A stretch of DNA of 64,000 nt from Candidatus Zhuqueibacterota bacterium (lineage in GTDB: Bacteria > Zhuqueibacterota > Zhuqueibacteria > Oceanimicrobiales > Oceanimicrobiaceae), in the NCBI GenBank assembly GCA_029262055.1, contig JAJDAD010000035.1:1-64000 (forward strand), written 5' to 3'. Shown in pieces: positions 1 to 7,665 of the stretch (the stretch's first letter is position 1; each line of letters begins with the position of its first letter). Both the position numbers and the translations under genes were made by a program. The notes under the pieces are model-generated. The model had not been told where the DNA came from. It saw nothing but the letters and a program-made list of their open reading frames with translations, and made no database searches.

Positions 1-1106
1 AAGTCACCGGGTACGCTCTGGAGCCGCCGACCAATCCGAACAACTTCAGCATCTGCGGGGTGAGAGACACTCTCACAGCCCACCACGAGGCGGATATTCG
101 TGATGAGGAAGCACTGCACAAAGCTCTGCAAGATGCCGCCCCTGACCTCGTTCTGCACCTGGCTGCGCAATCAGTCGTCAGGAGAAGCTATCAGGTTCCG
201 CGGGAGACCTTCGAAGTAAATGTCATCGGTACCATTGGTCTCCTTGACGGTGTTCGTAAGCTTGACAAGCCTTGCTCCGTCGTGGTTGTAACGAGCGACA
301 AATGTTACGAAAATCGCGAACAAGTCTGGGGGTATCGCGAAGAAGATTCCTTCGGGGATCATGACCCCTACGGGGGAAGTAAAGGCGCTGCGGAAATAGC
401 TGTACGTTCGTACCGGCACTCCTTTTTTCCACCCGAACGCATGTCTGAACATGGCGTTAAGCTCGCCAGCGCCAGAGCAGGCAATGTTATCGGTGGCGGG
501 GACTGGACATCTGATGCACTTCTCGTGGACCTGGTGCGCGCCCTCTCGCAAGGCAAGCCGATGCAGGTACGCAATCCAGGTGCGCTTCGGCCCTGGCAGC
601 ACGTCTTACAGGCGCTTAGTGGCTACCTCACGTTGGCGGCCGGATTGCTGAATTCCGACAAGCCGGAATTATGTAGCGGGTGGAACATCGGTCCATTCCC
701 CGGTAACGAGCTGCCGGTCCGCGATGTAGTAGAGATCTTTATCAAGGAATGGGGACAAGGCAGTTGGCAAGATAGAAGTGATCCAAGCGACCCGCATGAA
801 GCCAACATACTGCGCCTGTGCATCGACAAGGCGATTTGGCAACTAGGCTGGCAACCGGGATGGAACGTTCGTGAAGCCCTGCACCATACGGCGCGTTGGT
901 ACAGAAACTACTTCGAGGACCCGGATTCAGCGCGCCAACTCAGCCTCGAACAAATCGCCGCCTATGAAAACAGGTTGGCCAAACTGCTTGTTGACCAATC
1001 TGAGGCGCTAAACTCAAAACCTACAGCAAATGTGCGAAACGGCAGCAGCAGGCCCGACACCGCAAAGCGGTTTCCACCTGCCGGCAAAGTGACCAAATGC
1101 AATTGA
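1..1106 (+). CDS. rfbG: CDP-glucose 4,6-dehydratase, N-terminus cut by window edge
   Basis: Short-chain dehydrogenase/reductase-type enzyme that converts CDP-glucose to CDP-4-keto-6-deoxyglucose, the entry step to CDP-3,6-dideoxy and branched hexoses. The frame is open from base 3 and already reads VTGYALEPPT there, which in this family lies about 35 residues from the start, so the NAD-binding GxxGxxG loop is outside the window. A GTG at 60 is an internal Val codon, not the start. Visible motifs, numbered from base 3: TSDK near residue 97 and the catalytic Tyr-x3-Lys in PYGGSKGAAE (Tyr123, Lys127). The family-typical RPWQHV follows. The last 40 or so residues are a low-complexity tail. It begins an operon with the cytidylyltransferase at 5288, which supplies its substrate. 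Confidence 0.93.
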   Translation, partial: VTGYALEPPTNPNNFSICGVRDTLTAHHEADIRDEEALHKALQDAAPDLVLHLAAQSVVRRSYQVPRETFEVNVIGTIGLLDGVRKLDKPCSVVVVTSDKCYENREQVWGYREEDSFGDHDPYGGSKGAAEIAVRSYRHSFFPPERMSEHGVKLASARAGNVIGGGDWTSDALLVDLVRALSQGKPMQVRNPGALRPWQHVLQALSGYLTLAAGLLNSDKPELCSGWNIGPFPGNELPVRDVVEIFIKEWGQGSWQDRSDPSDPHEANILRLCIDKAIWQLGWQPGWNVREALHHTARWYRNYFEDPDSARQLSLEQIAAYENRLAKLLVDQSEALNSKPTANVRNGSSRPDTAKRFPPAGKVTKCN

Positions 1107-1134
1107 GTTTATGATACTTGGAGAGAATACTGCG

Positions 1135-2490
1135 ATGGATTTCACGAAATCAAGAAAGCTTCAGAAGAAAAGTCACAACCTCATTCCGGCGGGTTGCCAC
1201 ACCTATGCCAAGGGCGACGACCAGTACCCGGTCCTGGCGCCGGGATTTATCGTCAAAGGGCAGGGCTGCCATGTCTGGGATGTTGATGGCAACAAATATA
1301 TCGAATACGGTATGGGCTGCCGGGCAGTTGCGCTCGGTCATGCCTATCCCGAGGTGGTCAACGCCGCCAGGGCGGAGATGCTAAATGGCAGCAATTTCAC
1401 TCGCCCTAGTACACTCGAAGTGGACTGCGCCGAAAAAATGCTAAATCTGCTCCCCGCTGCCGACATGGTCAAGTTTACCAAAAACGGCTCCGATGCTACG
1501 ACTGCTGCCGTCAAACTGGCACGTGCCTACACCGGACGAAATCTGGTCGCGCTGTGCGCAGACCATCCTTTCTTCTCCACCGATGACTGGTTTATCGGGA
1601 CAACGCCGGTCGACGCAGGTATTCCAACGGCGGTGAAGAAACTGACCCGCACCTTCAAATACAACGATATCGAGAGCGTGCGACTGCTGTTTCAGAACCA
1701 TCCCAATCAAATTGCAGCCCTGATCCTGGAACCGGTCAAATACGACGCCCCCAAAGACAGCTTTCTACACCAGGTCCGGGAGCTTTGCCACGCAAACGGT
1801 GCTCTCTTCATCCTCGACGAAATGATCGCCGGTTTTCGAATGCACATCGGTGGCGGCCAGGTTCTTTATGAGGTCGAACCCGACCTCTCCACCTTTGGCA
1901 AAGCACTGGGGAATGGCTTTGCTGTTTCGGCCCTGGCCGGCAAAAAAGAAATCATGCAGCTTGGCGGCCTGTTTCACGCGGAGGAGCGTGTTTTCCTGCT
2001 ATCGACCACCCACGGCGCGGAGACGCACGCCCTGGCAGCCGCAATGGCGGTCATAAGGACCTATGAACAGCAACCGGTCATCGAACGCCTCTACTCCATC
2101 GGTCAACGTCTCGCTGACGGCCTCAATCAAGTGATCGAGACACAGGGGTTGCAGGAGTACGTTCAAATCCACGGCTTCCCGTGTAATCTGGTTTTCGCCA
2201 CCCGTGATCAGGACAAGAAGCCGTCGCAGAGCTTCCGCAGCCTGTTCATGCAGGAGATGATAAAAAGAGGCGTATTAGGCCCCTCGTTTGTGGTCAGCTA
2301 TTCGCACACAGCCGAAGATATCGACCGCACGGTGGAAGCCTTTGATGCCTCACTCAAGGTTTATCGGGATGCTCTGGAACTAGGCGCAGAACAATATCTC
2401 GTGGGACGTCCAACCCAGGTGGTTTATCGCAGGTATAATTCGCCTGCGCAATCCCAGACTACAGTTAGCAATGGTGTGCACGGCCAATGA
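1135..2490 (+). CDS. Class III PLP-dependent aminotransferase (GSAM-like)
   Basis: Fold-type I, class III aminotransferase related to glutamate-1-semialdehyde 2,1-aminomutase. The N-terminal third has the GSAM-like AGCHTYAKGDDQYP, the DVDGNKYIEYGMGCR segment and TKNGSDATTAAVKLAR. ILDEMIAGFR carries the PLP-pyridine Asp, and the Schiff-base Lys is in FGKALGNG (Lys256 from this start). I chose ATG 1135 because GGAGAG lies 9 bases upstream; an in-frame ATG at 1111 has no such site. In this operon a tetrapyrrole role is unlikely. Enzymes of this type in nucleotide-sugar clusters more plausibly aminate a keto-sugar or a side chain, which is inference. The stop overlaps the next start as ATGA, showing translational coupling. 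Confidence 0.88.
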   Translation: MDFTKSRKLQKKSHNLIPAGCHTYAKGDDQYPVLAPGFIVKGQGCHVWDVDGNKYIEYGMGCRAVALGHAYPEVVNAARAEMLNGSNFTRPSTLEVDCAEKMLNLLPAADMVKFTKNGSDATTAAVKLARAYTGRNLVALCADHPFFSTDDWFIGTTPVDAGIPTAVKKLTRTFKYNDIESVRLLFQNHPNQIAALILEPVKYDAPKDSFLHQVRELCHANGALFILDEMIAGFRMHIGGGQVLYEVEPDLSTFGKALGNGFAVSALAGKKEIMQLGGLFHAEERVFLLSTTHGAETHALAAAMAVIRTYEQQPVIERLYSIGQRLADGLNQVIETQGLQEYVQIHGFPCNLVFATRDQDKKPSQSFRSLFMQEMIKRGVLGPSFVVSYSHTAEDIDRTVEAFDASLKVYRDALELGAEQYLVGRPTQVVYRRYNSPAQSQTTVSNGVHGQ

Positions 2491-3854
2491 CATACAGACA
2501 CGATGCTGGTGACAAATCCGGGAAAGAAATGCACGACTTGGTCGCAGCCCTCTACCCCATTCATCGCAGCATGACCGGCAACGGCGTGCGGCAAACCCTG
2601 GACATCCTGAAGAACCACATCCCCGTGCAAACGCACGAAGTTCCCAGCGGAACGGTTGCGTTCGACTGGCAGGTCCCGCTGGAGTGGAACGTTGCTGATG
2701 CTTATGTAAAAGATGAGAGCGGCGCAAGAGTCGTCGACTTTACGCAGTCCAACCTGCATCTGGTCAGCTACAGCCAGCCGGTTGATGCCGTCATGTCCTG
2801 GAGCGAACTGAAAGAACATTTGCACACTTTGCCAAAACATCCGGACTGGATACCCTATCGAACTTCACATTTCAAGGAATCATGGGGGCTTTGTCTCAGT
2901 CACCGGCGGTTCCTCGAACTTGATGCGCTCGGCGACCGGTCCTATCACGTGCGCATCGACGCGACGATGACGGACGGCTCGCTGACCTACGGTGAGTTCA
3001 GCCTGCCCGGTACGAGCCGGGACGAGGTCCTGGTCTCATGCCATACCTGTCACCCATCTTTGGCGAACGACAACTTGTCGGGAATCGCAGTAGCCGTTTT
3101 TCTCGCCAAATATTTGGCCCGCGCGCAAAGACGCCTGACCTACCGCTTTATTTTCATTCCCGCAACCATCGGGGCGATCACGTGGCTGTGCCGCAACGAG
3201 CGCAGGGCAGAGAATATCAAGCACGGCCTGGTCTTGAGCCTTCTGGGCGACGCAGGAAGCACCACCTACAAAAAAAGCCGGCAGGGCGACGCCAAAATCG
3301 ATCGCGTGGTCGAGCACGTTCTGCAACACTCGCAGCAAGAGTATGAGATCATGGATTTCGAACCGACCGGTTATGATGAGCGTCAGTTCTGCTCTCCCGG
3401 TTTTAACCTACCGGTTGGATGTTTCATGCGCACACGCAACGGCTATTACCCGGAATACCATACTTCTGCGGACAACCTCGACCTGGTACAACCGGAATCG
3501 CTGGCGGACTCTTTGCAGAAAGCTGTCGCCATCATGGAAACCCTGGAGGGCGATCTTACCTACCGCAATCAAAAGCCGAAATGTGAAGCACGCCTGGACG
3601 GCCTCGGCCTGTACAGCGCCTACGGCGATGCGCAGCGACCTGAAGAGCTGCAGCAAGCCGCCCTCTGGCTGCTCAACATGTCGGACGGGACCATGTCACT
3701 GCTCGACATTGCGGAACGGTCAGGGCTGCCATTTACTCTTTTGAAAAAAGTAACAGACACCCTGGCCGGAGCCGGACTCCTGGCTGAGGTCCCATCGCAA
3801 TTGCGAACACCGGCCGGAGAAAAGTCAGCAGACGTTGAAAAAAAACTCACTTGA
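2487..3854 (+). CDS. DUF2172/DUF4910 aminopeptidase-like protein with C-terminal winged helix
   Basis: 455 residues in the order typical of this family: an N-terminal DUF2172 part (from YPIHRSMTGNGVRQTL), a DUF4910 M28-like metallopeptidase core, and a winged-helix (HTH_47-like) C-terminus from about residue 385. Candidate zinc ligands are in CHTCHPSLANDNLSG (His186, His189 and the Asp before NLSG) and in EYHTSADNLD (His325). Members recur in O-antigen and deoxysugar loci, but their substrate is unknown to me; they may remove or transfer an acyl or aminoacyl group on a sugar intermediate. It overlaps the aminotransferase by 4 bases. It is cytoplasmic, with no signal peptide. Confidence 0.85.
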   Translation: MTYRHDAGDKSGKEMHDLVAALYPIHRSMTGNGVRQTLDILKNHIPVQTHEVPSGTVAFDWQVPLEWNVADAYVKDESGARVVDFTQSNLHLVSYSQPVDAVMSWSELKEHLHTLPKHPDWIPYRTSHFKESWGLCLSHRRFLELDALGDRSYHVRIDATMTDGSLTYGEFSLPGTSRDEVLVSCHTCHPSLANDNLSGIAVAVFLAKYLARAQRRLTYRFIFIPATIGAITWLCRNERRAENIKHGLVLSLLGDAGSTTYKKSRQGDAKIDRVVEHVLQHSQQEYEIMDFEPTGYDERQFCSPGFNLPVGCFMRTRNGYYPEYHTSADNLDLVQPESLADSLQKAVAIMETLEGDLTYRNQKPKCEARLDGLGLYSAYGDAQRPEELQQAALWLLNMSDGTMSLLDIAERSGLPFTLLKKVTDTLAGAGLLAEVPSQLRTPAGEKSADVEKKLT

Positions 3855-3879
3855 GACAGCATCAGAGAGGAAAACCAAA

Positions 3880-5238
3880 ATGAGCAAACCCCAGACTGTA
3901 CCCCGCCTCGAGCACACGAACGGGAAAAACCACGAGCACGTGAACGACACAAGGTCCGTCAACAAGACTTTGCAGGAAGTTGATGGCGCCCCTGCGCCAA
4001 ATCCATCCGGACATCGCTGCAGATTTTGTAATGCCTCCCTGGAGCAACTGGTGGTCGACCTGGGAATGCAGCCGTTGTGTGAGAGCTTCGTCGCAGCGGA
4101 CAAGCTCAACGACATGGAGCCTTTTTATCCCGTGCAAGCTTACGTGTGCGGCAGCTGCTTCCTGGTACAGGTGCCCGAACTGGTGAGCGGCGAGGCGATT
4201 TACGGCCACTACGCCTACTTCTCGTCATTCTCAGACTCGTGGCTGCAGCATGCCCGACAATACGCCGACATGATCACGGACCGCTTCGGATTAACCCAGG
4301 AAAGCCACATCATCGAAGTGGCGAGCAACGACGGCTACCTGCTGCAATATTTCATGCAAAAAGGCATTCCGGTTCTGGGTATCGAGCCGGCCACCAACAT
4401 TGTGGAAGTTGCCAGGCAGAAGGGCATTCCAACGGAGAACAAGTTCTTTGGAGAAAAAACCGCGCGCGAGGTTCTGGCGGCAGGCCACAAAGCTGACCTG
4501 CTGGTGGGCAACAATGTGCTCGCGCACGTACCCGCCCTGAACGATTTTGTCAAAGGGCTCAAGCTGTTACTAGCCGAAGCCGGCGTCATCACTATGGAAA
4601 TCTCACATGTAATGCAACTCATAGAAGGCAATCAGTTCGACCAAATCTATCAGGAGCACTACTGCTACTATTCGCTTCTGGCGCTCCGCCGGATCTTCGC
4701 CGCCCATGAGCTGACCATTTTCGACGTGGACGAGCTAGCGACGCACGGCGGGTCCATCCGTGTTTATGCGCGCCACACTGCGGATCAAAGCAAGCCCGTT
4801 CAACCAGCCGTCGATGATCTAGTGGCGCGAGAGCTGGCAGCGGGATATGGAAGCTACGCCCGCTATCAGAAGTTCACGGAGCAGGTAGCGGAGACAAAGC
4901 GAAAACTGCTCGACTTCCTGATAGCGGCGAAACGTGCGGGCAAGTCCGTAGCCGGTTATGGCGCGCCCGGAAAGGCTGCGACATTGCTGAACTATTGCGG
5001 CGTGCGCGAGGATTTCCTCGACTACACGGTCGACCGCAATCCCTTCAAGCACGACAAATATCTGCCGGGCGTTCGCATCCCCATCTTCGCGCCGGAGAGG
5101 ATCGCGGAAACCAAACCGGATTACATCCTCTTGTTGCCCTGGAACTTGAAAGACGAACTCATCCGGCAGCTTTCCTATGCCCGCGCATGGGGCGCCCAAT
5201 TTGTGGTTCCGATTCCTGAAGTCACCATCTATTCGTGA
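3880..5238 (+). CDS. SAM-dependent sugar C-methyltransferase (NovU/TylC3 type)
   Basis: Three-part methyltransferase of the family that puts a methyl branch on keto-deoxysugars. There is an N-terminal zinc-binding domain starting CRFC (Cys47/Cys50) with a later CGSC pair, a Rossmann SAM-binding core with IIEVASNDGYLLQYF, and a C-terminal domain with VAGYGAPGKAATLLNYCG followed by DRNPFKHDKYLPG. This C-terminal domain is diagnostic for C-3 methyltransferases such as TylC3, NovU and EryBIII. Start ATG 3880 is preceded by AGAGAGG at 9 bases; an in-frame ATG at 3835 would overlap the previous gene. Its presence beside RfbF/RfbG argues that the final CDP-sugar is branched. The first 45 residues are a weakly structured extension. 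Confidence 0.9.
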   Translation: MSKPQTVPRLEHTNGKNHEHVNDTRSVNKTLQEVDGAPAPNPSGHRCRFCNASLEQLVVDLGMQPLCESFVAADKLNDMEPFYPVQAYVCGSCFLVQVPELVSGEAIYGHYAYFSSFSDSWLQHARQYADMITDRFGLTQESHIIEVASNDGYLLQYFMQKGIPVLGIEPATNIVEVARQKGIPTENKFFGEKTAREVLAAGHKADLLVGNNVLAHVPALNDFVKGLKLLLAEAGVITMEISHVMQLIEGNQFDQIYQEHYCYYSLLALRRIFAAHELTIFDVDELATHGGSIRVYARHTADQSKPVQPAVDDLVARELAAGYGSYARYQKFTEQVAETKRKLLDFLIAAKRAGKSVAGYGAPGKAATLLNYCGVREDFLDYTVDRNPFKHDKYLPGVRIPIFAPERIAETKPDYILLLPWNLKDELIRQLSYARAWGAQFVVPIPEVTIYS

Positions 5239-5287
5239 TGGCTGGAAAAACTGAGAACAGAGATTTAAAATCCAACCAGGAGCACTG

Positions 5288-6151
5288 ATGAAAGTTGTAC
5301 TTTTTTGTGGCGGATTCGGGATGCGGTTGCGGGATGACTCAGAATCAACTCCCAAACCGCTCATGCAAATAGGTTACCGGCCCATTCTGTGGCACGTGAT
5401 GAAATACTACGCCCACTACGGGCATAAAGATTTCATCCTCTGTCTAGGGTGGCGGGCTGATGCATTCAAGGAGTATTTCCTGAATTATAATGAATGTCTG
5501 TCAAACGATTTTATTCTCAACGGGAACGGACGCGTCAATTTGCTCAACAGTGATATCCAGGATTGGAATATCACATTTGTCGACACCGGCACAACCTCAA
5601 ATGTCGGGCAACGACTACTGGCGGTACGAGAGCACCTGCGCGGCGAGGAGCATTTTCTCGCAAATTACACGGACGGGCTCAGTGACTTGTATTTGCCAGG
5701 CCTGATCGACTTCCACCGGGAGCAGCAGGCCGTGGCCACGCTGCTCTCCATTTTGCCGAAGTACAATAGTTTCCACGCAGTCAAAATCGACGAGCAGAGC
5801 CGGGTTTCTGAAATTGAGCCGGTCGAAAACCTCGATATCTGGATGAACGGAGGTTTCTTCGTATTCACGCAAGACATCTTCAACTACCTGCAGAAGGGGG
5901 AAGAGCTGGTCGAGCAACCCCTGCAACGGCTCATTAAGAAACGCAAACTCGCTACCCTGCGCCACCACGGTTTCTGGGCCTGCATGGATACTTTTAAAGA
6001 AAAAGAAATGCTCGAGAACATGGTCGCACACGGTGATGCCCCGTGGGAGGTTTGGAAAACCCACGACTGTTCCAACTCCGGGAAAATCAACGGGACCAGC
6101 ACGAATGGTAATACAGTAAAAGGGACTGATGTTAAGACAAAAACTAAATGA
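5288..6151 (+). CDS. rfbF: Glucose-1-phosphate cytidylyltransferase
   Basis: Makes CDP-glucose from CTP and glucose-1-phosphate, the substrate of the dehydratase at the left edge. The N-terminus reads VVLFCGGFGMRLRD, the nucleotidyltransferase signature GGxGxRL, followed by STPKPLMQIGYRPILWH. The downstream FILCLGWRADAFKEYFLNY and the WMNGGFF and GFWACMDTFKE segments are characteristic of RfbF rather than RmlA or GalU. Length 287 residues, against about 257 for the family, because of a Ser/Thr/Lys-rich tail of about 25 residues. AGGAG precedes ATG 5288. The gene overlaps the next one by 23 bases in another frame. Gene order is unusual, since rfbF normally precedes rfbG directly. Confidence 0.95.
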   Translation: MKVVLFCGGFGMRLRDDSESTPKPLMQIGYRPILWHVMKYYAHYGHKDFILCLGWRADAFKEYFLNYNECLSNDFILNGNGRVNLLNSDIQDWNITFVDTGTTSNVGQRLLAVREHLRGEEHFLANYTDGLSDLYLPGLIDFHREQQAVATLLSILPKYNSFHAVKIDEQSRVSEIEPVENLDIWMNGGFFVFTQDIFNYLQKGEELVEQPLQRLIKKRKLATLRHHGFWACMDTFKEKEMLENMVAHGDAPWEVWKTHDCSNSGKINGTSTNGNTVKGTDVKTKTK

Positions 6152-6770
6152 CTGCCGGCGAATCCTCTGCATCGGCGCCCATGCCGACGATATCGAAATC
6201 GGTTGTGGTGCCACCCTGCTTAAGCTGTTAGCGCAAACAGATAAAGCGGTCGTGCATTGGGTGGTTCTCAGCGCGTCTGAGGAGCGCGAGTTGGAGGCAA
6301 AGCAAAGCGCAAACACGTTTCTGGTGAATTGCGAACAGAAGAAGATCATCGTGAAGCACTTCCGTGATGCGTACTTTCCCTATGAGGCGATCAAGATAAA
6401 AGAGTACTTTCAAGAGTTGCGTGCGGAGTTCTCGCCGGACCTAATCTTCACCCACAGGCTCGAGGATAGACACCAGGATCACCGGCTGGTCGCCGAACTA
6501 ACCTGGAACACGTTTCGCAATCATCTGATCTTCGAATACGACGTCCCAAAGTATGAAGGCGACCTTGGCCAGCCCAACGTTTTTGTGGAAGTAAGTGAAG
6601 AGGACGGTCGCAAAAAAATAACGAACCTGCTCAGGCACTTTCCATCGCAGAAAAGTAAGTCGTGGTTTTCACCAGAGACGTTCCAGGCGCTGCTGCATCT
6701 GCGCGGAATCGAGTGCAATGCAACGAGCAGGTCCGCCGAAGGCTTTTACTGCCGCAAGATGGTCTTTTGA
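6129..6770 (+). CDS. PIG-L family (LmbE-like) deacetylase
   Basis: Zinc-dependent N-deacetylase of the LmbE/PIG-L fold. It begins with a beta strand followed by AHADDIEIGCG (His18, Asp20-Asp21), the AHxDD metal and catalytic motif, and later has RLEDRHQDHRLVAE, the HxxDH metal motif. Length 213 residues is normal for the family. It probably deacetylates an N-acetylated sugar, lipid-linked intermediate or side chain of the polysaccharide made by this operon; the exact substrate cannot be read from the sequence. The start lies inside the 3' end of rfbF with AAAAGGG just upstream, so the two are likely coupled. Confidence 0.9.
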   Translation: MLRQKLNDCRRILCIGAHADDIEIGCGATLLKLLAQTDKAVVHWVVLSASEERELEAKQSANTFLVNCEQKKIIVKHFRDAYFPYEAIKIKEYFQELRAEFSPDLIFTHRLEDRHQDHRLVAELTWNTFRNHLIFEYDVPKYEGDLGQPNVFVEVSEEDGRKKITNLLRHFPSQKSKSWFSPETFQALLHLRGIECNATSRSAEGFYCRKMVF

Positions 6771-7665
6771 GACAGTCAAAAAGCACAGCGCAAATACAGG
6801 ATTTTACAGCAACACCAGCATTCTAAAGGAGTCACCAACGCAAAAAACAACTAAATCTCCAGGCTCGCCGCAGCCAGGCAAGCTAAACGCCGCCATTGTT
6901 TGGCCGCCGAAATATGACTTGCTTGGCATTAAAGTCAGCGCCACCTCCTACGCTGAAGCCGTAGAGTTGGTGCTTGCAGCCGCTCAAAAAAACGAGCCCG
7001 CCGTCATTTCATGCCATGCCGTCCATGCCGTGGTTACTGCATCCGGAAGAGCGGAATTGCGGGACCAGGTGAACACATTTCAAATAGTTACACCGGACGG
7101 ACAGCCGGTGCGCTGGGCGCTCAACAGCCTGTACAAAACGAATCTGGCGGAGCGGGTATACGGCCCGGAGCTAATGCTGAGGATATGCCACAGAGCCGCG
7201 CAAGAACTCGCTCCGGTCTACCTTTACGGAGGATCACCGCAGGTCGTAGCGGCTCTTTCGCGCAACCTAAAAAACCGGTATCATGACCTGGTGATCGCCG
7301 GCGCCGAATCCCCGCCTTTTCGGCCACTGTCGCAGTCGGAGAAAGAGGCAACCGTGCGCCGGATCAACAGCAGTGGCGCAAAAATAGTCTTCATCGGACT
7401 GGGCTGTCCCAAGCAGGACTATTTCGCGTATGAGCAGCGGAAACAGATTCAAGCGGTCAAGGTGTGTGTGGGAGCAGCGTTCGACCTTCACGCAGGGGCG
7501 CAGACGATGGCCCCACGCTGGATGCAAAAAAGTGGCCTGGAATGGGCGTTTCGCCTGGGGCAGGAACCCGGCCGGCTTTGGCGCAGGTATCTATTTACTA
7601 ACTCTACATTTGTGGTGAAATTGCTGTTGCAATCAGGACGTAGATTGGTCTCCGGCAAGTTCTAG
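6718..7665 (+). CDS. WecG/TagA/CpsF family glycosyltransferase (GT26)
   Basis: Transfers a hexosamine-type sugar from a nucleotide donor to a lipid-linked acceptor at the inner face of the membrane. Family marks are YDLLGIKVSATSYAEAV, the Asn/Asp region around TPDGQPVRWAL, GLGCPKQDYF and the C-terminal GAAFDLHAGAQTMAPRWMQ with GLEWAFRL. Conserved sequence begins only at about base 6907. The listed start is the first canonical ATG, overlapping the PIG-L gene by 53 bases with no good ribosome site. A near-perfect AAAGGAG at 6825-6831 sits 6 bases before an ACG at 6838, so translation may really begin there. The stop overlaps the convergent polA stop at CTAG 7662-7665. Confidence 0.88.
   Translation: MQRAGPPKAFTAARWSFETVKKHSANTGFYSNTSILKESPTQKTTKSPGSPQPGKLNAAIVWPPKYDLLGIKVSATSYAEAVELVLAAAQKNEPAVISCHAVHAVVTASGRAELRDQVNTFQIVTPDGQPVRWALNSLYKTNLAERVYGPELMLRICHRAAQELAPVYLYGGSPQVVAALSRNLKNRYHDLVIAGAESPPFRPLSQSEKEATVRRINSSGAKIVFIGLGCPKQDYFAYEQRKQIQAVKVCVGAAFDLHAGAQTMAPRWMQKSGLEWAFRLGQEPGRLWRRYLFTNSTFVVKLLLQSGRRLVSGKF
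6825..6840 (+). promoter_or_regulatory. Strong Shine-Dalgarno ahead of a possible ACG start
   Basis: AAAGGAG at 6825-6831 is followed after six bases by ACG (6838-6840) in the frame of the WecG/TagA glycosyltransferase. No ATG, GTG or TTG lies in frame between here and base 6919, where the conserved domain has already begun. This suggests either a rare ACG initiation codon or a recent ATG-to-ACG change. Confidence 0.5.
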
